Origin: Rhizobium sp. BK418
Lineage (GTDB): Bacteria; Pseudomonadota; Alphaproteobacteria; Rhizobiales; Rhizobiaceae
Direction: 5' to 3'
DNA length: 64,000 nucleotides
NCBI RefSeq assembly: GCF_004341105.1
Contig: NZ_SLZK01000003.1
Span: 310,001 to 374,000 of the forward strand
Shown: in pieces, positions 56,115-64,000 of the stretch
How positions within the stretch are numbered: the first letter of the stretch is position 1
Layout of the letters: each line of letters begins with the position of its first letter
The notes under the pieces: generated by a model
Database searches by the model: none
The model's input: only the letters and a program-made list of their open reading frames with translations
What the model was told of the DNA's origin: nothing
Made by a program: the position numbers and the translations under genes

Positions 56115-56596
56115 TGGCTGTTGCCTTCACCAAGGAAGAAAGTGCCGAAACGGCTGCTGAAACGCTGCTGCCCGACCGTGCGATTTCGCCTCATCCCAAT
56201 CTTGTGACGGAAGCCGGGCTGAAGGCATTGGAGCTGCAAGTGCAGCAGGCGCGCGAGGCCTATGACACCGCAAGCATGATCGAGGATGTCAACGAAAGAC
56301 GGCGCCAGCAGGCAAATCCGTTGCGCGACCTGCGCTATTTCGTCGAACGCATCCGCACTGCCCAGCTCGTCCCTGATCCGACCTCGACGGAGGTCGTGGC
56401 CTTCGGAAGCACCGTCACGTTCAGCCGTGATGATGGACGGGTCCAGACCTATCGTATTGTTGGAGAGGATGAGGCCGATCCGAAGGCGGGATCGATCTCC
56501 TATGTCTCGCCGGTTGCCCGGATTCTTGTGGGTAAGGCCGTTGGCGATGTCGTCACCGTCGGTCAGCAGGAGCTTGAAATCATCGAGATCGCGTAG
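56114..56596 (+). CDS. GreA/GreB-family transcript cleavage factor
   Basis: 160 residues. N-terminal coiled coil (about 30-78, EAGLKALELQVQQAREAYDTA, then NERRRQQANPLRDLRYFVERI) and a C-terminal FKBP-like domain (EVVAFGSTVTFSRDDGRVQTYRIVGEDEAD, then YVSPVARILVGKAVGD). The coiled-coil tip acidic residues appear as EDVNE. It is divergent from canonical GreA, so Rnk- or GreB-like activity is possible. Its translation start lies within the MITE end. Confidence 0.83.
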   Translation: MAVAFTKEESAETAAETLLPDRAISPHPNLVTEAGLKALELQVQQAREAYDTASMIEDVNERRRQQANPLRDLRYFVERIRTAQLVPDPTSTEVVAFGSTVTFSRDDGRVQTYRIVGEDEADPKAGSISYVSPVARILVGKAVGDVVTVGQQELEIIEIA

Positions 56597-56644
56597 AGCG
56601 CCACATCGTCTTCAGACGCGGCGCTCTTTCAGTTGACCTTGAAA

Positions 56645-57043
56645 TCAGGCGGCATGTGGCAGGCGTGCGATGACCTTGATTTCAAAATCGAAACCGGCCA
56701 GCCAGTTCACGCCAACTGCCGTCCAGTTCGGATAGGGCGCCTCGCCGATTTCCTTCATTCTGATGCCGGAGATTATCGGCCACTGCGCCTCGGGATCGGT
56801 GTGGAAGGTGGTGACGTCGACGACATCATCGAAAGTGGCGCCGGCGGCGTGGAGTACGGATTTCAGATTGTCGAAGGCGAGCTGGACCTGCTTTCCGAAA
56901 TCGGGCTCGGGGGAGCCATCTTCACGGCTGCCGACCTGGCCAGAGACGAAGAGCAGGTCGCCGGAGCGGATCGCCGCCGAATAGCGGTTGATTTCGTAGA
57001 GGGCCTGACGGCCGGCGGGGAAAATCGCATCGCGTTTGGTCAT
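56645..57043 (-). CDS. RidA-family protein
   Basis: 132 residues, YjgF/YER057c/UK114 family. Such proteins hydrolyse reactive enamines and imines. Visible: LLFVSGQVGSREDGSPEPDF, QVQLAFDNLKSVLHAAGATFDDVVDVTTF and a PNWTAVGVNWLA end region. The catalytic Arg of true RidA appears replaced, so a different subgroup is likely. AGGAGA precedes the ATG. It is divergent from a TetR gene with shared operators. Confidence 0.85.
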   Translation of the reverse strand: MTKRDAIFPAGRQALYEINRYSAAIRSGDLLFVSGQVGSREDGSPEPDFGKQVQLAFDNLKSVLHAAGATFDDVVDVTTFHTDPEAQWPIISGIRMKEIGEAPYPNWTAVGVNWLAGFDFEIKVIARLPHAA

Positions 57044-57151
57044 TGTTTTCTCCTGTTTAGGCAAAAGGGTACCCGTCGCCGAACCTTCGTCCGTCGAATG
57101 AGGTAGCTGGGTGTGGGTACGAGTTAGCCGTTATTCGGAGTCGCAATTGAT

Positions 57152-57216
57152 ATACGCTCCGTATGTAGATATAATCAGACATACGGTGCGTATGTCAATA
57201 CGCATACGAAGCGTAT
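57152..57216. promoter_or_regulatory. Three ATACG-N3-CGTAT palindromes, TetR operator cluster
   Basis: Exact copies at 57152-57164, 57181-57193 and 57204-57216, with spacers CTC, GTG and AAG; centres are 29 and 23 bp apart. They fill the region between the divergent ridA-like and tetR genes. Autoregulation by the TetR product is inferred. Confidence 0.75.
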
Positions 57217-57235
57217 GTGTATTATGAGGAAGCAG

Positions 57236-57826
57236 ATGGCCGCAAAGACCCGGGCGCAGATGATGGAGGAGACGAGGGCGAAGCTTATTCAGGCTGGCCG
57301 GAAAGCCTTCGCCATTAAAGGCTATGCAGCTGCGTCGATGGATGATCTGACCGCCGATGTCGGGTTGACGCGTGGGGCGCTCTACCACAATTTCGGTGAC
57401 AAGAAGGGCTTGCTGCAGGCCGTAATCGATGAGATCGACGCCGAGATGGGGGAGCGGTTGCGCATCGCGCGTGACCGGGCCGAGACGGCCTGGCTCGGCC
57501 TTCTGGCGGAATATACTGCTTATATCGAAATGGCTTTGGAGCCAGAAATCCAGCGTATCATGCTGCTCGACGGGCCGGCGGTGCTTGGCGATCCCTCGCA
57601 GTGGCCCACCCAGAATGCCTGTCTTCAAACGACGACCCAGACGATTCAGGCGCTGATCGACGAAGGCACGGTCAAGCCCGTCGATGCCGAGGCTGCCGCT
57701 CGCCTGCTCAATGGAGCGTCGCTCAGTGCTGCGCTCTGGATTGCCGCGGCGGATGATCCGCACAGCCTTCTGAAAAAGGTTGTCGAGGCTTTCCGTGGTC
57801 TTGCGACCGGCCTGCTGAAGACCTGA
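57236..57826 (+). CDS. TetR-family repressor
   Basis: 196 residues. HTH at about 8-60: AKLIQAGRKAFAIKGYAAAS, then MDDLTADVGLTRGALYHNFG and DKKGLLQAVID, the classic TetR signature. The C-terminal ligand domain resembles TetR_C (ACLQTTTQTIQALIDEG). GAGGAAG precedes the ATG at 57236. Three matching palindromes lie just upstream, the third ending 20 nt before the start codon. Confidence 0.88.
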   Translation: MAAKTRAQMMEETRAKLIQAGRKAFAIKGYAAASMDDLTADVGLTRGALYHNFGDKKGLLQAVIDEIDAEMGERLRIARDRAETAWLGLLAEYTAYIEMALEPEIQRIMLLDGPAVLGDPSQWPTQNACLQTTTQTIQALIDEGTVKPVDAEAAARLLNGASLSAALWIAAADDPHSLLKKVVEAFRGLATGLLKT

Positions 57827-57870
57827 CATTGACGTGGCGGCGGTTCCCGCCGCCAGTCGTTCTGGCAATT

Positions 57871-58476
57871 TTAGTCCCGCTGCGAGTCGGCTTTGCCACC
57901 TTGCAGGATTTCCATGGCGGCGCGTTCCAGGATTCCGGAAATCCGCGCGGCTTCAACTGCCGACCAGGGATAGCGCATCCGCAGCGCCGAGCGCAGCAAT
58001 TGACGGGCAGCGCGGACATTGCCGTCATCGCGACCAAAATCCTCGTCTTCCTCGTCGCGACGGTGCCGCCCGCCGCCTCCACCCTGGGCCTGCTCGGGGT
58101 CGAACATGCGATTGACGAAGGCCATGCCTTCGGCAATGCGCTCCAGCTTGGCAAGCGCCTGGTCGATCGTAGCGCGGTTATCGTCCACCTTTTGACGACC
58201 GGCCTCGGTGATCTTGTAGAGCTTCTTTGTCCCTTCGTTTTCCACTTCCGCCAGTCCGGTCTCTTCCAGATAGGTCAGGGCCGGATAGATGACGCCTGGG
58301 CTCGGCATGTAAAAGCCACCGGAACGCTCCTCCAACGTCTTGATCAACTCGTAGCCATGGCGCGGCCGCTCTTCCAGCAGTGCCAGAAGGATTACCTGCA
58401 ATTCGCCCGCTGAAAACCTGCGGCCCATTCCCATACGCATCGCTTCACCGACGAAGCCACCTCGAAAACCTCTCAT
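57871..58476 (-). CDS. PadR-family regulator
   Basis: 201 residues. The winged HTH is at about 23-95: LQVILLALLEERPRHGYELI, YMPSPGVIYPALTYLEETGL, AEVENEGTKKLYKITEAG. A Gly/Asp/Glu-rich linker and a C-terminal helix follow. AAAGGAG precedes the ATG at 58476. It is divergent from an MFS transporter that it may control, with ATGT/ACAT half-sites between them. Confidence 0.88.
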   Translation of the reverse strand: MRGFRGGFVGEAMRMGMGRRFSAGELQVILLALLEERPRHGYELIKTLEERSGGFYMPSPGVIYPALTYLEETGLAEVENEGTKKLYKITEAGRQKVDDNRATIDQALAKLERIAEGMAFVNRMFDPEQAQGGGGGRHRRDEEDEDFGRDDGNVRAARQLLRSALRMRYPWSAVEAARISGILERAAMEILQGGKADSQRD

Positions 58477-58509
58477 GCCACACTCCTTTTGTTTCGTTGT
58501 ATCGCTCAC

Positions 58510-58540
58510 TATGTCGTGAAACATATATCGTAAGATATGT
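58510..58540. promoter_or_regulatory. ATGT/ACAT inverted half-sites, probable PadR operator
   Basis: TATGT-N6-ACATA (58510-58525) overlaps ACATAT-N8-ATATGT (58521-58540) in the PadR/MFS divergent region. PadR-type regulators recognise ATGT/ACAT dyads. Binding is inferred. Confidence 0.5.
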
Positions 58541-58637
58541 CGTTCAAGAGGGGCGACGGAAAATCTGTTCGCGAAATTGAAGGATGCATCAGAATTACTC
58601 ATTTGTGGCGAGCATGCTGCAGCGCGATAAACGGACC

Positions 58638-59819
58638 ATGTTGGCTCCCAGTAACGACCGCCAGGTCAATCTCCTAACCACAGCGCTTGCAGGCGCCGTC
58701 GCCATGGCGGCGGCCATGGGCTTTGGGCGCTTTTCCTTCACCCCGATCCTGCCAGGCATGATGGTCGGCGTGCCGCTTTCTGCAGCCGACGCTGGTTTCA
58801 TCGCCTCCGCCAATTTTGTCGGTTATCTCGTCGGTGCGGTTCTCGGCGCCTATGGTTGGGCGGCGGGGCGCGAGCGGCTGGTGGCGCTTCTTTCCTTGGC
58901 TGCGACGGCAATCCTGCTGGCTGCCATGGCGGCGACGGACTCGGTGATGCTCTTTGCCGTTATCCGCTTCCTGGCCGGTGTGGCGAGCGCCTTCACGCTG
59001 GTTTTCGCATCCGCAATCGTGCTGAGCCATGGGGCCGCTGCCGGCAATGACCACGTTCAGGCGGCGCATTTCGGCGGACCGGGAGCAGGGATCGCGATTT
59101 CTTCTGTCATGGTGTTCGCGCTTGGCTATGCCTTCGACGATGCGGCAGGCGGCTGGCGTGCGGACTGGATCGGCGGCGCGCTCTTCTGCATCGTGAGCCT
59201 CGTCATCGTTTGGGCATTGCTGCCGAAAGAGCCGGTGCGCAATGGGCAGGCGAAGGAGCCGCCTCTGGCTTGGAACCGCCCGATGGTGTTGCTGACGCTG
59301 TCTTATGGCCTTTTCGGTTTCGGCTACGTTATCACTGCAACCTTCCTGGTCGCCATCGCACGCATGAACGCGTCCGGGCCGATCGTTGAGTTTCTTTGCT
59401 GGTTCATTGCCGGGTTGACGGCGACGGTCGCGCTGTTCACGTGGAGGCCCTTTGTGCGCTCGCTCGGGATCGGCGGTGTCTATGTCGCGGCGCTCGTCAT
59501 AGAGGCAATCGGCGTGCTCGCAACGGTGGAGCTGCCGCATTCAATGGCGCCATTGATCGGCGGTGCGCTGTTCGGCGCGACCTTTCTTGCCATCACCGCC
59601 TATGGATTGCAGATCGGCCGGCGGCTTTCACCTGAAAGCCCGCGCCGCATTCTGGCGATGATGACAGCCGCCTTCGGCATCGGTCAGATCATCGGCCCCA
59701 TTGTTGCCGGCTGGATTGCGCAGGTGACGGGAAATTTCGTGCTGCCGACCATCATCGCCGCCATTGTGCTGGTTTTCTGCGCGCTTCTGGTCATGCCGGT
59801 GATGAAGAAAATCCCTTAA
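58638..59819 (+). CDS. MFS transporter (YbfB/YjiJ-like)
   Basis: 393 residues with about 12 membrane helices. The N-terminal GFGRFSFTPILPGMM is characteristic of the YbfB/YjiJ branch of the major facilitator superfamily, usually annotated as putative exporters. The start is uncertain (in-frame ATGs at 58584, 58614 and 58638, none with a strong ribosome-binding site); 58638 is chosen because hydrophobic sequence follows shortly. Substrate unknown. Confidence 0.8.
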   Translation: MLAPSNDRQVNLLTTALAGAVAMAAAMGFGRFSFTPILPGMMVGVPLSAADAGFIASANFVGYLVGAVLGAYGWAAGRERLVALLSLAATAILLAAMAATDSVMLFAVIRFLAGVASAFTLVFASAIVLSHGAAAGNDHVQAAHFGGPGAGIAISSVMVFALGYAFDDAAGGWRADWIGGALFCIVSLVIVWALLPKEPVRNGQAKEPPLAWNRPMVLLTLSYGLFGFGYVITATFLVAIARMNASGPIVEFLCWFIAGLTATVALFTWRPFVRSLGIGGVYVAALVIEAIGVLATVELPHSMAPLIGGALFGATFLAITAYGLQIGRRLSPESPRRILAMMTAAFGIGQIIGPIVAGWIAQVTGNFVLPTIIAAIVLVFCALLVMPVMKKIP

Positions 59820-59941
59820 GTGGTTACAAGTGCGTAACAATGGGGGGAGCCCATTGCCGCTTTCTTTGAACTGCCTTAATTTCCGGGCAATCAGTGGTTC
59901 GCCACTCTTCCGTGACTCGAGTTCAGGAAAGCAAATTCCCC

Positions 59942-61207
59942 GTGTTTCACTCCTTCTTCCCCCAGCCAAAGGCGTTCTTTACTTCGCTCGTAGTCTGGAC
60001 GCTGGCTGCAATTTTCGGCTGGTATTTCTTCGCCGCCGATCTCGGTGCTTCGCTTGGCTTTACGCCGGTTCCCGAGGAGCAGCAGCCGATTGATCTCTCG
60101 TTCTTCCTGCTACCCGAGAATCTCTGGTTTTACGGCTACTTCTTTTTTGCCACGCTGATCTTTTGCGGTTTCTGGCATTTGAAGGCGCTCAGCCATCCGT
60201 GGAAGATGTGGTCCATCTGGGGCTCGGCGCTCATCATTTTTGTGACCTATTTTGGAGTGCAGATCACAGTCGTCATCAACAACTGGCGCCGGCCTTTCGG
60301 GGATCTGCTCCAAAATGCGCTAACGAAGAAGCCGGGTATCACCGTCGAGAACTTCTACGATCTATTTCTGATCTTCGCGCAAATCGCTTTCCTCAGTATG
60401 TTCGTGTCGGTCCTGACTGACTTTTTCACCAGCCATTACATCTTCCGCTGGCGGACGGCGATGAACAATTTCTATATGGCGAATTGGGAAAAGCTCCGCC
60501 ATATCGAAGGCGCATCCCAGCGTGTTCAGGAAGACACGATGCGCTTTTCCAGCACCCTGGAAGGTCTCGGCATCAACCTGATCAATTCGGTGATGACGCT
60601 CGTCGTCTTCCTGCCGATCATGCTGGCGCTATCACATTACGTGACGACGCTTCCGGTGCTCGGTGAAGTGCCGAACTCTCTCTTCTGGCTGGCGATCTTC
60701 TGGTCGGTCTTCGGCACAGTCCTACTTGCTGTCGCCGGCATCAAATTGCCCGGGCTGAATTTCAAGAATCAGCGTGTGGAGGCGGCCTACCGTAAGGAAC
60801 TGGTCTATGGCGAGGATCATGCCGACCGAGCGCAGCCGCTAACGGTCCGGGAGCTATTCTCAAGGGTGAGAGCGAATTATTTCACGCTTTATTTTCACTA
60901 TATGTATTTCAATATTGCCCGCTCGTTTTACCTGCAGGCGGACAATCTATTCGTCTATTTCTTTATGGCACCAACCCTCGTTGCCGGCGCTATCACCTAC
61001 GGTATTTTCCAACAGATCGCGACTGCTTTCGGCCAGGTGAGCAATTCCTTCCAATATCTTGTCAACTCCTGGTCGACGATCATCGAACTGCTCTCCATCC
61101 ACAAGCGCCTGAAGACCTTCGAGGCGGCGATCGACAATGAGCCGCTGCCGGATATCGATCGGCACTATCTGGAGCATGAGGTTGGTGTCGTACACGCCGA
61201 CGGCTGA
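59942..61207 (+). CDS. bacA: SbmA/BacA peptide transporter
   Basis: 421-residue inner-membrane protein with about seven helices. Matches BacA in its start (HSFFPQPKAFF), in FFTSHYIFRWRTAMNNFYMANWEKLRHIEGASQRVQEDTMRF-type core (key segment WRTAMNNFYM and EGASQRVQEDT), and in FQYLVNSWSTIIELLSIHKRL. BacA imports peptides, including legume NCR peptides, and is needed for bacteroid survival in some rhizobia. GTG at 59942 is taken as start (AGGAAAG upstream; the protein then has the usual length). Confidence 0.9.
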   Translation: MFHSFFPQPKAFFTSLVVWTLAAIFGWYFFAADLGASLGFTPVPEEQQPIDLSFFLLPENLWFYGYFFFATLIFCGFWHLKALSHPWKMWSIWGSALIIFVTYFGVQITVVINNWRRPFGDLLQNALTKKPGITVENFYDLFLIFAQIAFLSMFVSVLTDFFTSHYIFRWRTAMNNFYMANWEKLRHIEGASQRVQEDTMRFSSTLEGLGINLINSVMTLVVFLPIMLALSHYVTTLPVLGEVPNSLFWLAIFWSVFGTVLLAVAGIKLPGLNFKNQRVEAAYRKELVYGEDHADRAQPLTVRELFSRVRANYFTLYFHYMYFNIARSFYLQADNLFVYFFMAPTLVAGAITYGIFQQIATAFGQVSNSFQYLVNSWSTIIELLSIHKRLKTFEAAIDNEPLPDIDRHYLEHEVGVVHADG

Positions 61208-61217
61208 TACGAAACAT

Positions 61218-61249
61218 AAGGGCCATCATTGCGGTGGCCCTTTTATTTT
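61218..61249 (+). terminator. Terminator of bacA
   Basis: AAGGGCCA (61218-61225) pairs with TGGCCCTT (61235-61242), followed by TTATTTT, 10 nt after the bacA stop. Confidence 0.85.
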
Positions 61250-61312
61250 GAGATTCAGTCGAGAACCGTCAGTTCGGGCGAGTGCGTACAGGCAGACGTT
61301 GTATATTCAATA

Positions 61313-62341
61313 TTAAGAGGCGTCAGGGGCTTGCAACCCTGATGCCTGTTCCAACTGGCCGCGTGCCTTGATCATCGGGATCGCTTCCGAATAGCTGACG
61401 CAGGCAACATCCGATCTGTGGCAGACGTCGCTGACCAGCCTATCGAGCGCGCGCCAATAGGCGCCACCGTTCATTTCCACGAAGTGGAAGCCGAGCTGTA
61501 GGGGAATGCGGCTGCCGGCATATTGCTTGTCGAACGCCTCTTTAAAGGCCGTATAGGCTCGCTCCTCGAAGGCGGCGCTATCGGCGGCATCTTCTTCGCC
61601 CTTGGAGTGTCGGACGAAGAGATTGTAATCCATGCCGATAACAGGCTTTTCGCCCGGGCCTTCGGGAATGAGCGGCAGACCGAAGCGGAGGACGCCTTCT
61701 TCCTCGACGGGCATGGCCGGCCCCTTGGTCACGAGGCTTGCGTCATAAGTGAAGCCGGCCTTCCTTTCGGCTGCGATCATGTCAGCACCGCCGCCGGTCG
61801 ATAGGTAAGGGGCGCGAAAGCCCTTGATGCCGCGGTCTACGAGATCCTGCCAGCCGGCTGGTTCCTGAAGGCCGACGCTTTTCCAGGCGTTCTTCAGTGT
61901 GGACTTGAAGGTCGCGTATTCGGCCGACCAGTCGGCCTCGCTCCACTGTCGACCGTCGAAATGGCCGCAGGCATGGCTGGAAATATCGTGGCCCTCGAGA
62001 TGGGCGTGCCAGATATTGCCGAGGCGCTCGCGGATTTCATCGTCGCTTTGTGCAAAGCCGACATTGGACCTTCCGCGTTTCTGATGCGGGGCCTGATAGT
62101 CCTTCTTCGCCTCTTGATTCATCAGGAAGGTGCAGGAGAGGAAATAGGTGAAATGCGCGCCGTTCTTTGCCGCCATTTCGCGGCTCTTCTGCCAGAGCGC
62201 ATTATCGTGAGCGCCGTCGAAGGAGATGATGACGAGCTGTTCTGGCTTGTCGGCGGCGTCAGCCGCGATAGGAAAAATCAGCGAGAGGGCAAGGGAGGCG
62301 AAAAAAATAGAACGAAACATGGGCACCGCGACAATTTGCAT
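61313..62341 (-). CDS. Secreted polysaccharide deacetylase-like protein
   Basis: 342 residues with a signal peptide (SIFFASLALSLIFPIAADA). The NodB-type fold is indicated by LVIISFDGAHDNALWQ (metal Asp), DISSHACGHFDGRQW (His ligands) and KGFRAPYLSTGGGAD (Arg). It should act on a periplasmic or surface glycan. ATG at 62341 has AGGAAA 8 nt upstream; 62320 is an alternative start. Convergent with bacA. Confidence 0.85.
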   Translation of the reverse strand: MQIVAVPMFRSIFFASLALSLIFPIAADAADKPEQLVIISFDGAHDNALWQKSREMAAKNGAHFTYFLSCTFLMNQEAKKDYQAPHQKRGRSNVGFAQSDDEIRERLGNIWHAHLEGHDISSHACGHFDGRQWSEADWSAEYATFKSTLKNAWKSVGLQEPAGWQDLVDRGIKGFRAPYLSTGGGADMIAAERKAGFTYDASLVTKGPAMPVEEEGVLRFGLPLIPEGPGEKPVIGMDYNLFVRHSKGEEDAADSAAFEERAYTAFKEAFDKQYAGSRIPLQLGFHFVEMNGGAYWRALDRLVSDVCHRSDVACVSYSEAIPMIKARGQLEQASGLQAPDAS

Positions 62342-62442
62342 TGCGGTTTTCCTGTTACAGAAATGCGGCGAAGCTGCGGTCTTACTGGCATTTTTTCCCG
62401 CCAGCCGGTAAGCCATGGCAAACGGCACGGAAGGGATCCGCA

Positions 62443-63036
62443 ATGACATTGCTTATCATCGGCATCGTACTTTTCCTTGGGGTGCATCTCGTGCGGGTCG
62501 TAGCTCCGGACTTCCGCCGCTCGATGATCGCAAGCCTCGGCGAGAAGGGCTGGCGAGCCGGCTATTCGATCGCGAGTATCGCGACGCTCATCCTGTTGAT
62601 CTATGGTTTCGGGCAGGCACGGCAGGTGACCGGCATGCTCTATTATCCGCCGGTTTGGATGGCGCATATCACGGTCGCGCTGATGCTGATCGCCATGATC
62701 TGTCTTGTCGCTTCGCTGCTGCCGGCGGGACATATCGCGACGAAGACCAAACATCCGATGGTGCTGTCGGTGAAGATTTGGGCGCTGGCGCATCTTCTCG
62801 CCAATGGCGAGACGTCGTCGGTCTTGCTGTTTGCGGCCTTTCTCGCCTGGGGCGTCATCATGCGCATTTCGCTCAAGCGGCGCCAGAAGCGTGGCGAGAT
62901 CACCCTGCCAGTATTCGTTTCGGCCAGGTATGACCTCTATGCCGTCATCATCGGCGCGGTTGTCTGGGCGCTGATCATCTGGCGCGTTCACGAATGGCTG
63001 ATCGGCGTTGCGCCATTGCCGATGCTCGCTTCGTGA
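62443..63036 (+). CDS. NnrU-family membrane protein
   Basis: 197 residues with five to six membrane helices. NnrU family, recognised from LFLGVHLVR at the start and HPMVLSVKIWALAHLLANGE in the middle. NnrU was linked to denitrification but family members are widespread without it; no denitrification gene is in the window. AAGGGA precedes the ATG at 62443. Confidence 0.82.
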   Translation: MTLLIIGIVLFLGVHLVRVVAPDFRRSMIASLGEKGWRAGYSIASIATLILLIYGFGQARQVTGMLYYPPVWMAHITVALMLIAMICLVASLLPAGHIATKTKHPMVLSVKIWALAHLLANGETSSVLLFAAFLAWGVIMRISLKRRQKRGEITLPVFVSARYDLYAVIIGAVVWALIIWRVHEWLIGVAPLPMLAS

Positions 63037-63138
63037 CGATTCTGCGATATCCCCCTTACAACCGCCGCAAAATGGAGTAGAAGGCCCGACAATGTGCGTT
63101 TTGCACTGTGTATGGGTAATCCCCGGCCGGAGACGAGA

Positions 63139-63822
63139 ATGGCATTCAACGACGACAGCTTCATTCGTGAAGTCAATGAGGAACTGCGTTCCGACCAGAT
63201 GAAGGGCGCTTGGCGCCGGTTCGGCCGCTACATCATTGCCGTTGCCATTCTCATCGTGCTCGGGACCATCGGCAAGGTCGCTTACGACTACTGGGACAAC
63301 AATGCATCCTCCGGTGCCGGTGACCAGTTTCTGGCGGCAATGAAGCTGGCCGATGAGAACAAGACTGATGAGGCGCTGGCCGCGCTCGACAAGCTGGAGA
63401 AGGAAGGCCACGGCGCTTACCCGGTTCTGGCGCGCATGCGTGCAGCGACCGTCCAGTCGCAAAAAGGCGACAATGCTGGCGCGATTGCTTCCTTCCAGAG
63501 CATCGCCAAGGACAAATCCGTTCCGGCTGCCGTGCAGGATGCCGCCAAGATGCGCGCCGGCTGGCTGCTGATCGAGAACGGCACCTATGAGCAGGTTTCC
63601 GCCGCCGTCGAGGAAATGGCGGTGCCGGGCAATGCCTTCCGCCATTCGGCACGCGAGGCTCTCGGTCTTGCTGCCTATAAGGCCGGAAACACGGCCCAGG
63701 CGCGGCAGTGGTTCCAGTCGATCGTCGACGATGTGGAGAGCCCGCGGGGTGTTGCCAATCGTGCCCATATGATGCTTGATCTCATCACCGCATCCGGCAA
63801 GGCGCCCGCCGCGCAGGGCTGA
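63139..63822 (+). CDS. YfgM-like TPR inner-membrane protein
   Basis: 227 residues. A short cytoplasmic N-terminus, one membrane helix (YIIAVAILIVLGTIGKVAY, ~29-47), then TPR-like repeats (about 58-215: MKLADENKTDEALAALDKLE, NAGAIASFQSIAKDKS, GNTAQARQWFQSIVDD). Resembles the ancillary SecYEG protein YfgM. As in many proteobacteria it directly precedes der. GGAGACGA lies before the ATG. Confidence 0.85.
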   Translation: MAFNDDSFIREVNEELRSDQMKGAWRRFGRYIIAVAILIVLGTIGKVAYDYWDNNASSGAGDQFLAAMKLADENKTDEALAALDKLEKEGHGAYPVLARMRAATVQSQKGDNAGAIASFQSIAKDKSVPAAVQDAAKMRAGWLLIENGTYEQVSAAVEEMAVPGNAFRHSAREALGLAAYKAGNTAQARQWFQSIVDDVESPRGVANRAHMMLDLITASGKAPAAQG

Positions 63823-63837
63823 GTTTAAGGGAAAAGA

Positions 63838-64000
63838 ATGAGCTTTACGGTCGCCATCGTCGGTCGCCCGAATGTCGGCAAGTCGACGCTTTTCAATCGG
63901 CTGGTTGGAAAGAAGCTTGCGCTTGTCGATGACACGCCGGGCGTGACCCGCGATCGCCGGCCAGGTGAAGCACGTCTTGTGGACCTGCGCTTCACGATCG
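63838..64000 (+). CDS. der: GTPase Der (partial, runs off the right edge)
   Basis: The first 54 codons are present: the start [20 protein letters not shown] contains the G1 P-loop GRPNVGKST, followed by [16 protein letters not shown], the G2/G3 region typical of Der/EngA. Der is an essential ribosome-assembly GTPase. It begins 15 nt after the TPR gene with AAGGGAAAAG upstream. Confidence 0.92.
   Translation, partial: MSFTVAIVGRPNVGKSTLFNRLVGKKLALVDDTPGVTRDRRPGEARLVDLRFTI

Overview
The window looks like a chromosomal segment of a Rhizobium-type alphaproteobacterium (R. etli / R. leguminosarum / R. tropici relatives). Reasons: high G+C with C/G-ending codons; the gbpR-chvE-gguABC sugar locus, the bdhA-xdhAB mixed-function operon and a BacA-type transporter, all known from Rhizobiaceae; and intergenic palindromic mosaic repeats of the rhizobial kind. 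I see no prophage, no intact insertion sequence, no CRISPR array and no tRNA or rRNA gene. Assignments rest on reading the sequence; no database search was run.

Layout. 1-16 kb is carbohydrate uptake and oxidation: a xylose ABC transporter (xylF-xylH, with the xylG start codon at the left edge) divergent from a ROK repressor (xylR), inositol 2-dehydrogenase (idhA/iolG), then gbpR divergent from chvE-gguA-gguB-gguC, a 2-oxoglutarate semialdehyde dehydrogenase and an IlvD/Edd-family sugar-acid dehydratase. The last block matches the S. meliloti araABCDEF arrangement (arabinose to 2-oxoglutarate without phosphorylation). 16-30 kb is mixed: a Nudix hydrolase, a three-gene ATP-grasp / alpha-E / transglutaminase operon of unclear product, the RhlE helicase, a HEAT-repeat DNA alkylation repair protein, a 1138-residue hybrid histidine kinase with a CtrA-type box upstream, and a split, divergent MnmD/MnmC-like pair whose start codons overlap.

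30-47.5 kb is a nearly complete purine/ureide catabolic region: puuE, uraD, alc, allA, uraH, guaD, puuD, xdhC, xdhB, xdhA, followed by bdhA. Together they take guanine or xanthine through urate, hydroxyisourate, OHCU, allantoin and allantoate to glyoxylate and urea. A MntA/HepT toxin-antitoxin pair sits inside the operon between alc and allA, and its Shine-Dalgarno sequence lies exactly in the loop of a perfect 11-bp hairpin.

47.7-64 kb carries glpK, a GlxA-type regulator, an HD-domain protein, a secreted-protein pseudogene (nonsense codon plus frameshift), a DGPF/YCII protein with its ECF42-type sigma factor, a luciferase-like oxidoreductase, a methionine aminopeptidase, a 257-bp element with perfect 25-bp terminal inverted repeats ending on the start codon of a GreA-like gene, a RidA/TetR pair with three copies of an ATACG-N3-CGTAT operator, a PadR regulator, an MFS transporter, bacA, a polysaccharide deacetylase, an NnrU-like protein, a TPR membrane protein and the start of der.
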